64,000 nt of DNA from Tetragonia tetragonoides (lineage: Eukaryota > Streptophyta > Magnoliopsida > Caryophyllales > Aizoaceae), in assembly GCA_038025085.1 (NCBI GenBank), contig CM076152.1, positions 28,461,501 through 28,525,500 on the forward strand, given 5' to 3'. Under the pieces are notes generated by a model. That model made no database searches, was not told where the DNA came from, and was given only the letters and a program-made list of their open reading frames with translations. Of this stretch, positions 34,118-44,206 are shown one piece after another. Numbering within the stretch: the first letter of the stretch is position 1; each line of letters begins with the position of its first letter. The position numbers and the translations under genes were made by a program.

Positions 34118-37100
34118 ATGATTTTTGCATCATGGAATATTAGGGGGATGAATAAAACCTATAAACAACAGGAGGTGAAATTGTTTATGAGGCACAATAA
34201 TGTTGATTTTTTTGGTGTGTTGGAAACCAGAATTAAAGAGAGTAAGGCCTCTAAAATTGCTAATAAAATTTTTAGGTATTATCCTGGCTGTTTTAATTAT
34301 GATTTTCATAGAAATGGTAGGATCTGGGCCTTTTGGGATTCTTATAATGTTGAAGTTGATGTGGTGTTTAAGTCTGCACAGTTGATTCAGTGTAGGCTTA
34401 AGTCAAAAAGTAGTCCTTTTGCTTGTTATGTTGCTCTGGTCTATGCATCAAATAGTGATGCTGAAAGGGAGTCTCTGTGGGAGGATCTAAAGTTGCGTGC
34501 AGGCAATGTGGACCTTCCTTGGCTCTTTATTTGGTGACTTCAATGTGGTTAGAGGTGTTGAGGAGAGACTTAGTTCTTCTGCACCTGACATCTCTGCCAT
34601 TGAAGCTTTTGACAACTGTCTTAGGGGTCTAAGTGTTTCTGACTTGCCAGCTACTGGAGCTACCTTTACCTGGTGTACAAACAAGAAGGTGAGGATAGGG
34701 TTTTTAGTAAATTGGATCGAGCTATGGGGAACAGAGAATAGTTCTTGGCTGATCTGGCCTACACTACTCAGCTCCTTCTAGAAGGGGTGTCTGACCACTC
34801 CCCTGTGGTGGTTCAGGTTGATGAAAAGATTAAAGCTATTCCTAATAGGTTCAGGTTCCTTAATGCCTGGATAGCAGATGAGGAGTTTCTACCTACTGTG
34901 GAGAGAGTTTGGAAACAAGAGGTGATGGGTATAAAGATGTTCAAGCTCATGACCAAACTGAAGATGCTTAAGAAAGATTTGAATAAGTTGCACAAGCAGA
35001 AATTTAGCAGAATTGAGGAGAGAGTAAATGAGGCTAGGGTTGATTTGCAGCAATGTCAAATTAATGTTGAAAAGTTCCCTGGTGACCCCATTCTGGTTGC
35101 TTATGAAAAAGAATGCAAGAAGAAGTTTATTAGATTGAAAGAAGCTGAGTTAAGCATCCATTTCCAAAGGGCCGAGTGTGAGGATAAAAGTATGAGTGAT
35201 GAAAACTCATCTTATTTCCATGCTAAGGTCAAAGAAAGGAAAGCTTGTGCAAGGATTGCTTCAATATCAGATAGATTGGGTAATTGTAGGACTGGTGTTG
35301 AAGAGGTTGGGGCTGCTTTTGTTGATTTCTACCAGAATTTGATGGGTGCTGAGCAAGTGGTTAGTGATTTTAACACTTCATGCTTGGCTGATGGTCCTGG
35401 TCTTGACTCTGAGATGCAGGAACGCCTTATGCTTCCTATCTCTGCCGAGGAAGTGAAAAGTGCCCTCTTCTCCATTCCTGATAATAAGGCTCCAGGATGT
35501 GATGGCTATACATCTTCTTTCTTCAAGAAGACTTGGAGTGTGGTAGGAGATGATGTTGTGGTTGCTGCTCTTGATTTTTTTGCTAGTTCTAGGATGTTGA
35601 AGCAGGTGAATGCTACACTGCTCACCCTTGTTCCTAAAGTGGACAACCCTTGTTCTGTGACTGAATTTAGACCCATTGCTTGCTGCAATGTGATCTACAA
35701 GACTGTCACTAAGGTTCTGGCAAGCAGAATGCAGGGAGTGGTGGGGCATATTATTGGGCATGAACAAGCAGCATTTATTCAGAATAGGAGCATTTTTGAG
35801 AATGTTATGTTAGCTCATGAGATGGTCAAGCACTACAGCAGACAAAATATCTCCCCTCGTGCCATGCTCAAGATAGATATCCAGAAAGCATATGATTCGT
35901 TGAGCTGGAAGTTCCTGTAGGAATCTCTGCTATTTCTAGGGTTTCCTAGGAAGTTTGTGGACTGGATTATCATCTGTGTGTCAACTGCTAGCTTCTCTGT
36001 CAGCTTTAATGGTGGGGTTATGGGGTATTTCAAGGGGAAAAAAGGGCTCAGATAGGGGGATCCCATGTCCCCTTATCTGTTTGTGATTTGTATAAAAGTT
36101 TTGTCAAGAATGCTCAGGAAGTTGAGGCAAGACAAAATGATAAATGCTCACCCTAAGTGTGCCAAGCTTATAACCTCCTTATATTCACAAGAGGGGACCT
36201 GCCATCAGTTAGGAACATTGTGGATTGTTTTCACAAGTTTTCTAACATGTCTGGGCTGCATGCCAATGTAGCTAAATCCTGCATCTATTTTGGAGGGACA
36301 AGGAGGGAAGTGAAAGATTAGATTATGCAATACACAGGGTTTGAGGAAGGTGCCTTGCCATTCCGCTACCTTGGTGTCCCCCTCTCTGCAGCTAGACTAA
36401 CTATTAGTTTGTGCAGGCCACTTATAGATAAACTCAAGAGGAAGATGGACCACTGGACTACAAAATTTCTGAGCTATGCTGGTAAGATTCAATTGATCAA
36501 CTCTGTGGTATTTAGCATACAAGTGTACTGGGGCTTTGTATTTGTATTGCCTAAGGAGGTGTTGCATGAGATTGAGAAGATATCCATGCATTTCTTTTGG
36601 GGTGCGAGTGAAGGGAGGAAGAAGCTCATTTTTATTAGTTGGAGACAAATCTGTAAGCCAGGACGAGAAGGAGGGCTTAATATCAAGGAAGTTATTAGTT
36701 GGAACAAAGATGCCATGACAAAATGGTTGTGGTTGGCTAGTGTTGGTTCTACTTCCTTATGGTCTGCATGGATTAATAATTACTATTTGAAAGGTAGAAC
36801 AATATGGGAGGTGAAGGCAGGCCAGTCTGTGTCTTGTGCTTGGAGGAAAATTTTGCAACTCAGGGATGAGATTTTGGGATTTTGTGATTCCCCTCAGGAG
36901 GCAGAGAATGTTATTCAGGCTTGTTTTCATAATGGGAAATTCTTGATCACCCAAATCTATGAGAAATTTAGGGCGAAGGGTGCTAAGGTTAGATGGTGGA
37001 AACTTAGGAGTGAGAAGGTTGTTGTCCCTAAACATAGGGTGATTTTCTGGCTAGCAATTCAGGATAGGTTGGCCACCCAAACTAACCTTATGAGGAAAGG

Positions 37101-37497
37101 TTTTGTCATGGTTAGTAGGTGTCCCTTGTGTTGCAAGGCTGTGGAGGACAACTCTCATTTGTTTTTTGCATGTCTTGTGGCGTATGAAGTTTGGCAGAAG
37201 ATTCTGCTGTGGCTTGGTATAAGCAGACACCCCTGGGCGTTAAAAAGGGAAGTTGAGTGGTTTCTGAAACAGCAATGTGGTAGGCAGATGGAGCACCATG
37301 CTAGACGAGCAACACTCAATGCTACAGTCTATGCCATATGGTGGGAAAGGAACCAAGTGCTGTTTAATGGGGTCAGAATGAATGTGGCACAGATTGTGAA
37401 GCAAATTCAATCAGTTGTTTGCACCAGGCTGCACAAATTTTATAGGCATGAGCATATTCAAAGGATGCTAGATAACTCACTAGCCTACTGTGGGTAA
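34118..37497 (+). pseudogene. LINE-B ORF2 (endonuclease / reverse transcriptase), broken
   Basis: Starts MIFASWNIRGMNK, the L1 endonuclease opening, and continues with FFGVLETRIKE, FGDFNVVRG (34540) and GVSDHSPVVVQ. Reverse transcriptase begins near 35450 (SIPDNKAPGCDGYTSSFFK, EFRPIACCNVIYK, HEQAAFIQNRSI, MLKIDIQKAYDS). A TAG at 35918 and others break it. Near 36170-36190 the stretch that should encode FADD is deleted: sequence jumps from the AKL block to LLIFTRGDLPSV. It continues FRYLGVPLSAARL and ends with the zf-RVT region (CPLCCKAVEDNSHLFFAC, about 37122). At least five frame breaks. Loss of the catalytic aspartates makes it dead for retrotransposition. Confidence 0.88.
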
Positions 37498-37740
37498 TTG
37501 CTTAAAATCCTAGTGTGGTTTTTGAGCTGGATGCTGTCTATCTGTGCTTAGGTTTGTTTTGTAAGTAGCTCTGCCTTATTGGATGTAACTGTAACTGGAT
37601 TTTGGCTGGAGGGGTATCTCCTTGATATCTTCTTGTCAGCACCCTTGTAATTTTGATCCAGGGCATCACTTTGGTGTCCGTTGGATGATGGAATGAGAAT
37701 ATCTAACCATTTTCCAAAATAATAATAATCATGCTTCATA

Positions 37741-37838
37741 TATGTCTAATGAAATTTCGGCAGCACTTCGAGAGTAAATCAAGATATCCAAAAATTACAC
37801 TTTCACAAATAACATCCAACGAATATAGTAGGTGCTCA
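37741..37838. other. Segment of flanking DNA between LINE-B and the MITE
   Basis: Continuation of the sequence interrupted at 26445. It contains AAATTTCGGCAGCACTTC, a phrase I associate with Tekay/Del-type gypsy LTR regions. Confidence 0.35.
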
Positions 37839-38795
37839 GAGCATGGCTATCCATGTTCATAGAACATGTTCATGAGGAAGAGAGAGAGTGGTGAACAAAC
37901 AAAGGGGCTCTTATCCATGTTCATAGCATGTTCATGAGGAGAGAGAGAGGAGAGAGAGTGATGAACATGAGCCTCCATGTTCACCAAATAGCCTCTCCAT
38001 GAACGAGAGGGAACTCGTTCATGAGTGGGGTCGAAAGGAGCAAGTGACGCGTGGCAAAGGGGGGGACCGCGAGCCTTAAATTTTTTTTGGCCTCAAACGC
38101 TGCAAAACGCAGCGCATAAGGCACGACACGGAGTGCCTTATGCGCTGCATTTTGCAGCGTTTGAGGCCAAAAAAAATTTAAGGCGCGTCAGGCCTGACAC
38201 TCGCGTCAGACCGCCTGTCCTGGCGCGACACGTGTCAGGCCTGGACTGGTCAGTTAAAAACAAAATCGTTGCAATTTTGCAACGGTTCTAAATAATAATA
38301 AAAAAATCTAAAAATTATAAAAAAAAATACCATTGGCTATATTTTTTTTGTGATCTACAAAATGAGACCAATCTTGATATTTTTTGGCATAAATCTTAAA
38401 TTTATCCATTTTCTCTCCTAAATGGCTTTTATTCCTCTAAAAAATCAATTTTGCTCAAAAATTTACAAAAAAAATTAATTAATTTTAATTTAATTAGTGT
38501 CGATTTTTATTAAAATATATTTTAAATGAGAATTCAATTTACAAATAAATTTAATTCACCAATTCACTAATATAAATAAAAAAGAAAACATTTACATAAG
38601 TTGGAAGGAGAGAGAAAATGTTGTGGGGTATAGTTAAAAGTAGGAGAGAGAGTAGTGAACAAACAAAATTGAGTTCATGGATAAAGTTGCATTTTGGTGA
38701 AGTTCATAGCTTGAGTTCATGGTGAGGTGGAGGAGTGAGAAAGAAGGAGAAAGAGTGGTGAACAAACAAAATGGAGTTCATGGATAGCCATGCTC
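37839..38795. mobile_element. MITE, 957 bp, with inverted ends and internal hairpin
   Basis: The left end GAGCATGGCTATCCATG is matched by its complement ending at 38795; further inward GTGGTGAACAAACAAA is also inverted. TCA occurs on both sides (37836-37838, 38796-38798), a possible 3-bp target duplication. The left arm carries an internal duplication (CATGTTCAT...GAGAGAGAG, about 37850 and 37917). There is no transposase. Superfamily not settled; Harbinger-like is possible. Confidence 0.7.
38074..38183. repeat. Near-perfect 51-bp-stem hairpin
   Basis: Arms 38074-38124 and 38133-38183 are complementary except for one mismatch, with an 8-base loop. The arm runs from CCTTAAATTTTTTTTGG to CATAAGGCAC and contains the nested palindrome CGCTGCAAAACGCAGCG. 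A transcript through it would form a long duplex. Confidence 0.9.
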
Positions 38796-38798
38796 TCA

Positions 38799-39573
38799 TT
38801 AGCACTCAATAATAACCCATTCCAAATAGCACATATTATTATATCATAATAATATTAGAATTTCAACACCATCACACATGCTCAATAATTAGCATATGAA
38901 CTAATCAATTAACGAAACTTCATAAATTTGTCATACTCATTATAATTCATATTTACAGCGAAAAATATATTTCAAATTCTCATAATTAACGACGATATAA
39001 TTTAATCATGCTTCCCATATTAAATTCACAAATAATTATTAATTAATACATAACACATCAAAATAGCTTTGATGGGGCTTTGGAAAGAGGTAGGTACAAT
39101 CTCTTACCTAAGAAACGCTCACTAAGCAGTAGGTAACTTGGCTAATCACAACCCGATCACGCTTGTCCGTTTGGTCCTAATTAAAAACAATTACCGAGAC
39201 ATAATTAGTAAATACGAAACTCCAAACAGTACAGAAACTGTAAAATAATATTTTTATTAAATTCCTTGACTTATTCCAACCAATCTAAGCTTTTTAAAAT
39301 CCGGATTCGGACTCCGAACGAGTACAGAAAAATAAAAATAATTATTGAAAAATACTGAAAATACGAAATTAATTAAAACGAAAATACAAAATTCGAAACC
39401 CTAACTTATTGTGCAACTCTGACCACGGTCACCCACAAGGGGACCCATGGTCGGACCCATCAGCACCATCACCACGTACCTGACCACCGTGGTCGGTGGT
39501 GGTGGCTCGCCGGCGACCGGCGGCCAGGAGAGAGAAAGAGAGAGAGAGTTCGCGAGGGGGAGAGAACGAAAGA

Positions 39574-39647
<74 letters not shown>

Positions 39648-39791
39648 GACCACGGGGCCTCCACGGCGTCGGTCGCCTGCCGGCGACCACCACCCAGGCG
39701 CGGCCTGGTGGCGCGGCAGCGGCTCGACAGCCGTGGCTTCGCGAAACAGGGGACAGGGAGAGAGAAAATAGGGGCGCGAGAGAGAGAAAGA

Positions 39792-39826
<35 letters not shown>

Positions 39827-40365
39827 GGCTCACCCTGGTGGTGGCCCTGGTGTTCTCCGGCGAAGGGCGGCAGCAAGGGGGAGAGGGAGAGAGTGTGCGG
39901 CTGGGAGAGAGAGAGTGTGTGTGTGTGTCGTGTGAGAGGAGAGAGAAAAGAGAGAGAGTGTCGTGAGGGAGGAGAGAGAGAGAGAATTGGGTTTTTGGCT
40001 CAGTTTTTTGTAACTGATCAATTGACCCATCTCTAAGCTTATATAGGTGCCAGTCAAGGAAAGTCAAAACCTACTAGAATTAGGATTATTTTCTGATTGA
40101 ATAATTAATTAAAACACAATTAAAACTCATTAAAATGCTGATTAAAGTTAATTAAAACAATATGAATAAGCCTTATTCATATACAAAACCATTTTAATTA
40201 AATCCCTCAATTTGATAATTTTAAATCCCGAAATTCCCATAATATTATTATGGCTTAATTTGAGTAAATCGAATCGTTAAATAAATATACAATTTAAATC
40301 TCCGAACTATTTATAAATAAATTATAAATTGATATTATAATTATAAAAATTATTGGGGTATCACA
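38799..40365 (-). mobile_element. Probable Ty3/gypsy LTR remnant (Tekay/Del-like), minus strand
   Basis: On the minus strand it begins TGTGATACCCCAATAATTTT at 40365. TGTGATACCCC is a start I associate with Tekay/Del LTRs. A TATATAAG-like element (GCTTATATAGG on the plus strand, about 40038) lies where an LTR promoter would be. The sequence appears to continue left through 37741-37838 and 25790-26445, interrupted by LINE-B and the MITE. The other boundary and target duplication were not found and no interior is present, so a solo or truncated LTR is likely. Confidence 0.45.
39534..39830. repeat. GA-rich microsatellites flanking a GC-rich block
   Basis: (GA)n at about 39580-39643 and 39795-39826, with a GC-rich segment between that has CCGGCGACC and its complement nearby. 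The long open frames here on both strands are low-complexity artefacts. Confidence 0.85.
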
Positions 40366-40917
40366 AACTTTGAATACTCAGATACAATATTATTATTTTA
40401 GACCGTCTTTATTGTTGATTTGTCTTTACTCTTTCATGATGTTAGTGCATTGACCATGTCCAATGATATTCTGACAAATGTTAGTCATATGCCACATTAT
40501 TGTTATTTAGGGCTAATCAGGTCTTGTTTTTTTCATCTCCATGCTTCATTCCGTTCTGTTTGGTGTTGCATACATTTCATTTTTTCTTCATTTTGTCACA
40601 TACTTTGTTCTATTATCCGCATCTTTCCGTTTCATTGCTCACCGTCCCACACACATTCCGTTGAAGAAAACCAGGCATAAGTCTTCTACTTCTTCGACCT
40701 TCAAACCCCCCCAGTAGCCCCTCAAACTAGGCAACAGAGACATTGAAAAAAAGCACAAGTAGTTATATGCTTAACATCCTTTTCATTCCCTACATGGCTA
40801 CATACTAGCACTTTCATTGGTTTTCCATTAAATCGTACATTTTGGATAAGACCAATAACCTTGGAAAAGTAGAGAATAGTAGGGATCAAATTAAAGAAAG
40901 TAGTTTAGCCACACCAC
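40366..40917. other. Upstream region of the aspartic protease gene
   Basis: No coding or element ends supported. Treated as upstream sequence of the gene starting at 41003. Confidence 0.4.
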
Positions 40918-40925
40918 TATAAAAA
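40918..40925 (+). promoter_or_regulatory. TATA box of the aspartic protease gene
   Basis: TATAAAAA in the context CACCACTATAAAAAGGCAC, about 85 bases before the ATG at 41003. The spacing fits a short 5'UTR. Confidence 0.5.
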
Positions 40926-41166
40926 GGCACATGTTACATTGATAGTGGTACACCATCCAAACATAAAATTTGTTGAAATTAGGAAAACCTTAGGTTTCCA
41001 CAATGTCTAATAATTCTATTTCCTCAATGCATGTCATTGATATATTCGCTTCTCTAATTCCAACAGACACTTGCAAGCAGCCAACCTTATCACAACGTTA
41101 AACACATACATGATTTTACATATACAGTATATTTTGCATGCATGAATGCAAATATATTGCATATTG

Positions 41167-41448
41167 CTCTCTCCGTTTTACAATATATCAGAAAATTGTT
41201 ACTTCGTTTTAGCATAGTTTCACAGAATTAGGCACACACAACAATTCCACATGAATATTTATTTTAACTTTTTCACTTTATCCTTCGTGTCTTTTCTATG
41301 TGATCATTTAATTTACATATTTTCTCTATTCGATGTTGCATTTAGTGATTAAGGATATTTTAGTCATTTATCACCTTTTTTTTTTTTTCCATCGAATTCA
41401 CAATCCAAAGTCAGAAATATCTTATATTATGATACAGGTCGGAGTGAG
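41167..41448. mobile_element. Stowaway-like MITE in intron 1
   Basis: The left end CTCTCTCCGTTTTACAATAT and the complement of the right end (CTCACTCCGACCTGTATCAT) are similar. TA follows the right end and lies near the left end. The match is imperfect. Confidence 0.4.
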
Positions 41449-41544
41449 TAATTAGTATACAAGTAAATTCCATATTTTATAAAATGTTGTACCCACATAT
41501 ATAAGTTATTAAAAAAACTTGTGTGGAATTAGTCCATGGTGGAC

Positions 41545-41805
41545 TAATATTTGGAGTCACCCCCTACTTCACCTGGAGCCACCTCCCACTAAAGTTGGAG
41601 CCACCCCTACTTCACCTAGAGCTACCCCTCAAATTTATACTTGGCACCACCCCTACTTCACCTGAAGTCACCCCCTACTTTACCTGGAGCCACCCCTTAC
41701 TTTACCTGGAGCCACCCCTCAAAATTACTTAAAATTGCTTTACTTGGAGCCACCCCCTAATTCACCTGGAGTCACCCCTCAAAACTACTTGGTCCACGGT
41801 GGACT
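41545..41805. repeat. Tandem repeat of a CACCTGGAGCCACCCC unit in intron 1
   Basis: About ten imperfect copies of a 20-25-base unit (CACCCCCTACTTCACCTGGAGC). It is flanked by TAGTCCATGGTGGACTAA on the left and GGTCCACGGTGGACTAAGT on the right, each containing a TCCAYGGTGGA palindrome. Confidence 0.75.
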
Positions 41806-42230
41806 AAGTCCACATGAGACATGCTAATATGTTATTGGTTCTACGTATACAGATCCTATAATTACAACGATCAACATGCATGGCTCTAATTAGTTAATAT
41901 TATTGCACATGCAGGTAGCAGCCTAGGAATGACTGGGGCATCACTACTACTGATGAATAGGTGGTGTGGGATGGACAAGGACAGTGCTCCAACACTGACT
42001 GAGTTACTCCAATGGGATCGAGATAGATTCAAGTCGATTCAAGCCCAATTCACAGCCCGAAATCTAGCACCAGAGGATACAACAAATCTCGATGCTTACT
42101 GGGGAGCTAAAGTTGGTGCAAGTAGTTATGTGGTCATTGTTAAGCTCGGGACACCTGAAAAGCCATTCCATCTCATTTTCAATACAGGTACTGGTACAGT
42201 GGTACTATCCCAAGTAAACTAACTAGCAAG

Positions 42231-42665
42231 ATTTTTTTTTTTGGTAGTAATTGTGCATCAAATTAAATTAAAGAGGGGTTAACAAAGTTATTACATCCCA
42301 AGTTGTTCCTACAAATTACAGCATCAATTTTTAAGAGTTCTAGTACATCTATAGGAGGCCTTGGCAAAATGTGATCCAAGTCAGGACCCTCCCTAGCTTT
42401 CTTGCTAAGCAGATCTGCTACCCTGCTTCCCTGCCTCCCTTCATGGTCAATCTTCCAGCTTCTCCCAGTGAGCAAAGCCCTGCAATCCAGAACAATGTTA
42501 AGATCAAAATTCTTAGGACAACTTTCACTGTATATCAATTCCACTGTCTTGCTTGAGTCTGAATAGAAGAGCATGTGATTCCAGTTGTTTTGATCGATTT
42601 GCCAGTTGGAGCGCTTCTTTTAGTGCTAGAACACCTTTTTCTTCAATCAGGATAATTCTGAACCG
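42231..42665 (-). mobile_element. 5'-truncated LINE fragment with RNase H-like end
   Basis: Starts on the plus strand with a T-run (minus-strand poly-A tail, 42231-42241). The minus-strand frame at 42574-42263 reads RSWKIDHEGRQGSRVADLLS, then DVLELLKIDAVICRNNLG, resembling the RNase H-like C-terminus of some plant LINEs. It is an insertion in intron 2 of the protease gene. Confidence 0.7.
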
Positions 42666-42673
42666 TATACTTA

Positions 42674-43290
42674 GGGCTGCACATAGGTCCAGAACCTAAT
42701 CAAATCGGACCGAACCTGAATCTAGTCAATTTGTAGACCGAGGACCTAACCTAAATACAATAGGTCTTGGACCTAACCAAATCTGGAAAACCTGGACTGA
42801 ACCTGAATGGACCTATTGGACCTGAATTGTTTGAGCTCCAGTACGATTTTTAATATTACTCATAAAAAATGTGCCCAAATAATATTCAATTCGAAACAAG
42901 TAAACAACACAATAAAAAAATACAATAAAAGTCCAAACAAGCCTTAATATGTTTAAGCAATGCAAGAATGAATTAAAAAAATAAAAAATAAAAATTCAAA
43001 GGTTTCGGCTCACAACTTTTTAAATATATTTTTTCATAATTCGAAAGTTTTCGGTCCATCAAACCCCACAAAGCATCTTTTTTAGACATTTTTTTATAAT
43101 GTAAAGGTTTTCGGTCCAACTAGGTCTAATCATGTCCAAATCGGAAGAAAGACCGAAACGGACCTAAACCAAAATTCTATAAAAGTTGGAGCGTGGACCT
43201 AACCGAATACATTAGGTTCTGTCTAGGTCTGACCCGATTCGGTTAGGTCCGGTCTAAATAACCGGTCTGGACCTAATCTTGTGCAGCCCT
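42674..43290. mobile_element. hAT-like MITE, about 617 bp
   Basis: Ends are AGGGCTGCACATAGGTCCAG and the complement of CTGGACCTAATCTTGTGCAGCCCT. Subterminal regions are rich in GGACCTAA/TTAGGTCC in both orientations. GTATAC occurs next to both ends, but no clean 8-bp duplication could be read, partly because another MITE adjoins at 43298. Confidence 0.65.
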
Positions 43291-43297
43291 CGGTATA

Positions 43298-43548
43298 CTC
43301 CCTTCATTCTAGACAAATGGTTACAATTGTTTTTTCACGGTCTTCAATGCACCACTTTGACCGAAAATAATTGTAATTATATGAATATATAAATTATAAA
43401 ATTATGATTTTCCATACAATTTAAGATGTATCTAACAATAGTATCTTTATATTATAAATCTTTGTATTTTTTCACAAATATATGGTCAAAGTTTGCGAAC
43501 TTCGACCTAGAAAAAACGACTGTAACCATTTTTTTGTGACGGAGGGAA
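43298..43548. mobile_element. Stowaway MITE, about 250 bp
   Basis: The left end CTCCCTTCATTCTAGACAAA and the complement of the right end (TTCCCTCCGTCACAAAAAAA) are flanked by TA. The inner parts match too (TGGTTACAATTGTTTTTTC against TGGTTACAGTCGTTTTTTC). Confidence 0.8.
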
Positions 43549-43636
43549 TATATCAATAAAAATACTACTAGTAAATTCACTTCTCAAAATATAATTTTTT
43601 TTTTTTATAATTTTTATAGTTATAGAATTATAAATT

Positions 43637-43790
43637 ACACAGGTCTGTGAGACGAACTCATAGAAAAGTGGAGTCATTATTCAGAAATGTAGGAGAGACA
43701 CGTTATTATGAGAGGTGACCCTTGTTGCACTAAAAATGACTTCTCATCTTATCAACATTTATGCTAAGACCGTTTTTAAATAAGTTTTTA
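43637..43790 (+). repeat. Dispersed short repeat, copy 3 of 3
   Basis: GTCTGTGAGACGAACTCATAG, then GTGGAGTCATTATTCAG, AATGTAGGAG and TAAGACCGTTTTTAAAT, in the same order as the copies at 9945-10053 and 11432-11575. Confidence 0.5.
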
Positions 43791-43898
43791 TTATTCATGA
43801 CCAAAGTGTCGTATTGGAGACCATGAAAATATAAATGAAAAGAAGAACAAAGAATGTTGGTGGTGTAGTTTTATACAAATAATATTGGTTAATAATTA

Positions 43899-44206
43899 CT
43901 CCCTTCGTCCCAGATAAATATTTAGATTATTGTTTTGGTAGAGGATTTAATATAATGCAAAAAGAGTTTTTATTTCCAATTCAAGTTTGGCCTTGGTAAA
44001 TAATTATATTTTTAAATGTCATTGTAAAAAGCACCTTTACTTTCTCTCTTCACCCCATAAGAGTTCTCGTGGGTGAAATGACTTAGGGGCGTAAAAATGT
44101 AACGTAATTGAGAAATAAACTCACTTGTTTAATAGAAAACGTAAATATTTATGTGGGACAAAATTAATGAAATAACGTAAACATTTATCTGGGACAGAGA
44201 ACAGAG
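43899..44206. mobile_element. Stowaway MITE, 308 bp, TA target duplication
   Basis: Left end CTCCCTTCGTCCCAGATAAA; complement of the right end CTCTGTTCTCTGTCCCAGAT; TA at 43897-43898 and 44207-44208. It ends only about 30 bases before the intron acceptor. Confidence 0.85.

Larger units (their letters stand above)
26467..37719 (+). mobile_element. L1-type LINE (copy B), full length, plus strand
   Basis: The same 21 bases (TAATAATAATCATGC followed by TTCATA) flank it at 26446-26466 and 37720-37740, and a short A-run ends the element. This is classical target-primed insertion. It contains ORF1 and ORF2, with a 5960-bp gypsy element inserted between them (28094-34053). Without that insertion the LINE is about 5.3 kb. 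Several frameshifts and a deletion in the RT active site make it inactive. Confidence 0.92.

Noticed and set aside
38074..38183. A miRNA gene
   Set aside because: The stem is too perfect and lies in a MITE; without small-RNA evidence it is better described as a MITE hairpin.
39429..40067. Long open frames on both strands made of Ser-Leu or Arg-Glu repeats
   Set aside because: They are translations of GA/CT microsatellites; any frame through such a tract stays open. No gene is implied.
16480..40370. An older gypsy LTR starting near 16486 (AACT before TG) and ending at 40365 (followed by AACTT)
   Set aside because: The flanking matches are offset by one base, and the sequence left of the Tat-like element looks like the degenerate ACCCGA repeat. 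Only the right end at 40365 is kept.
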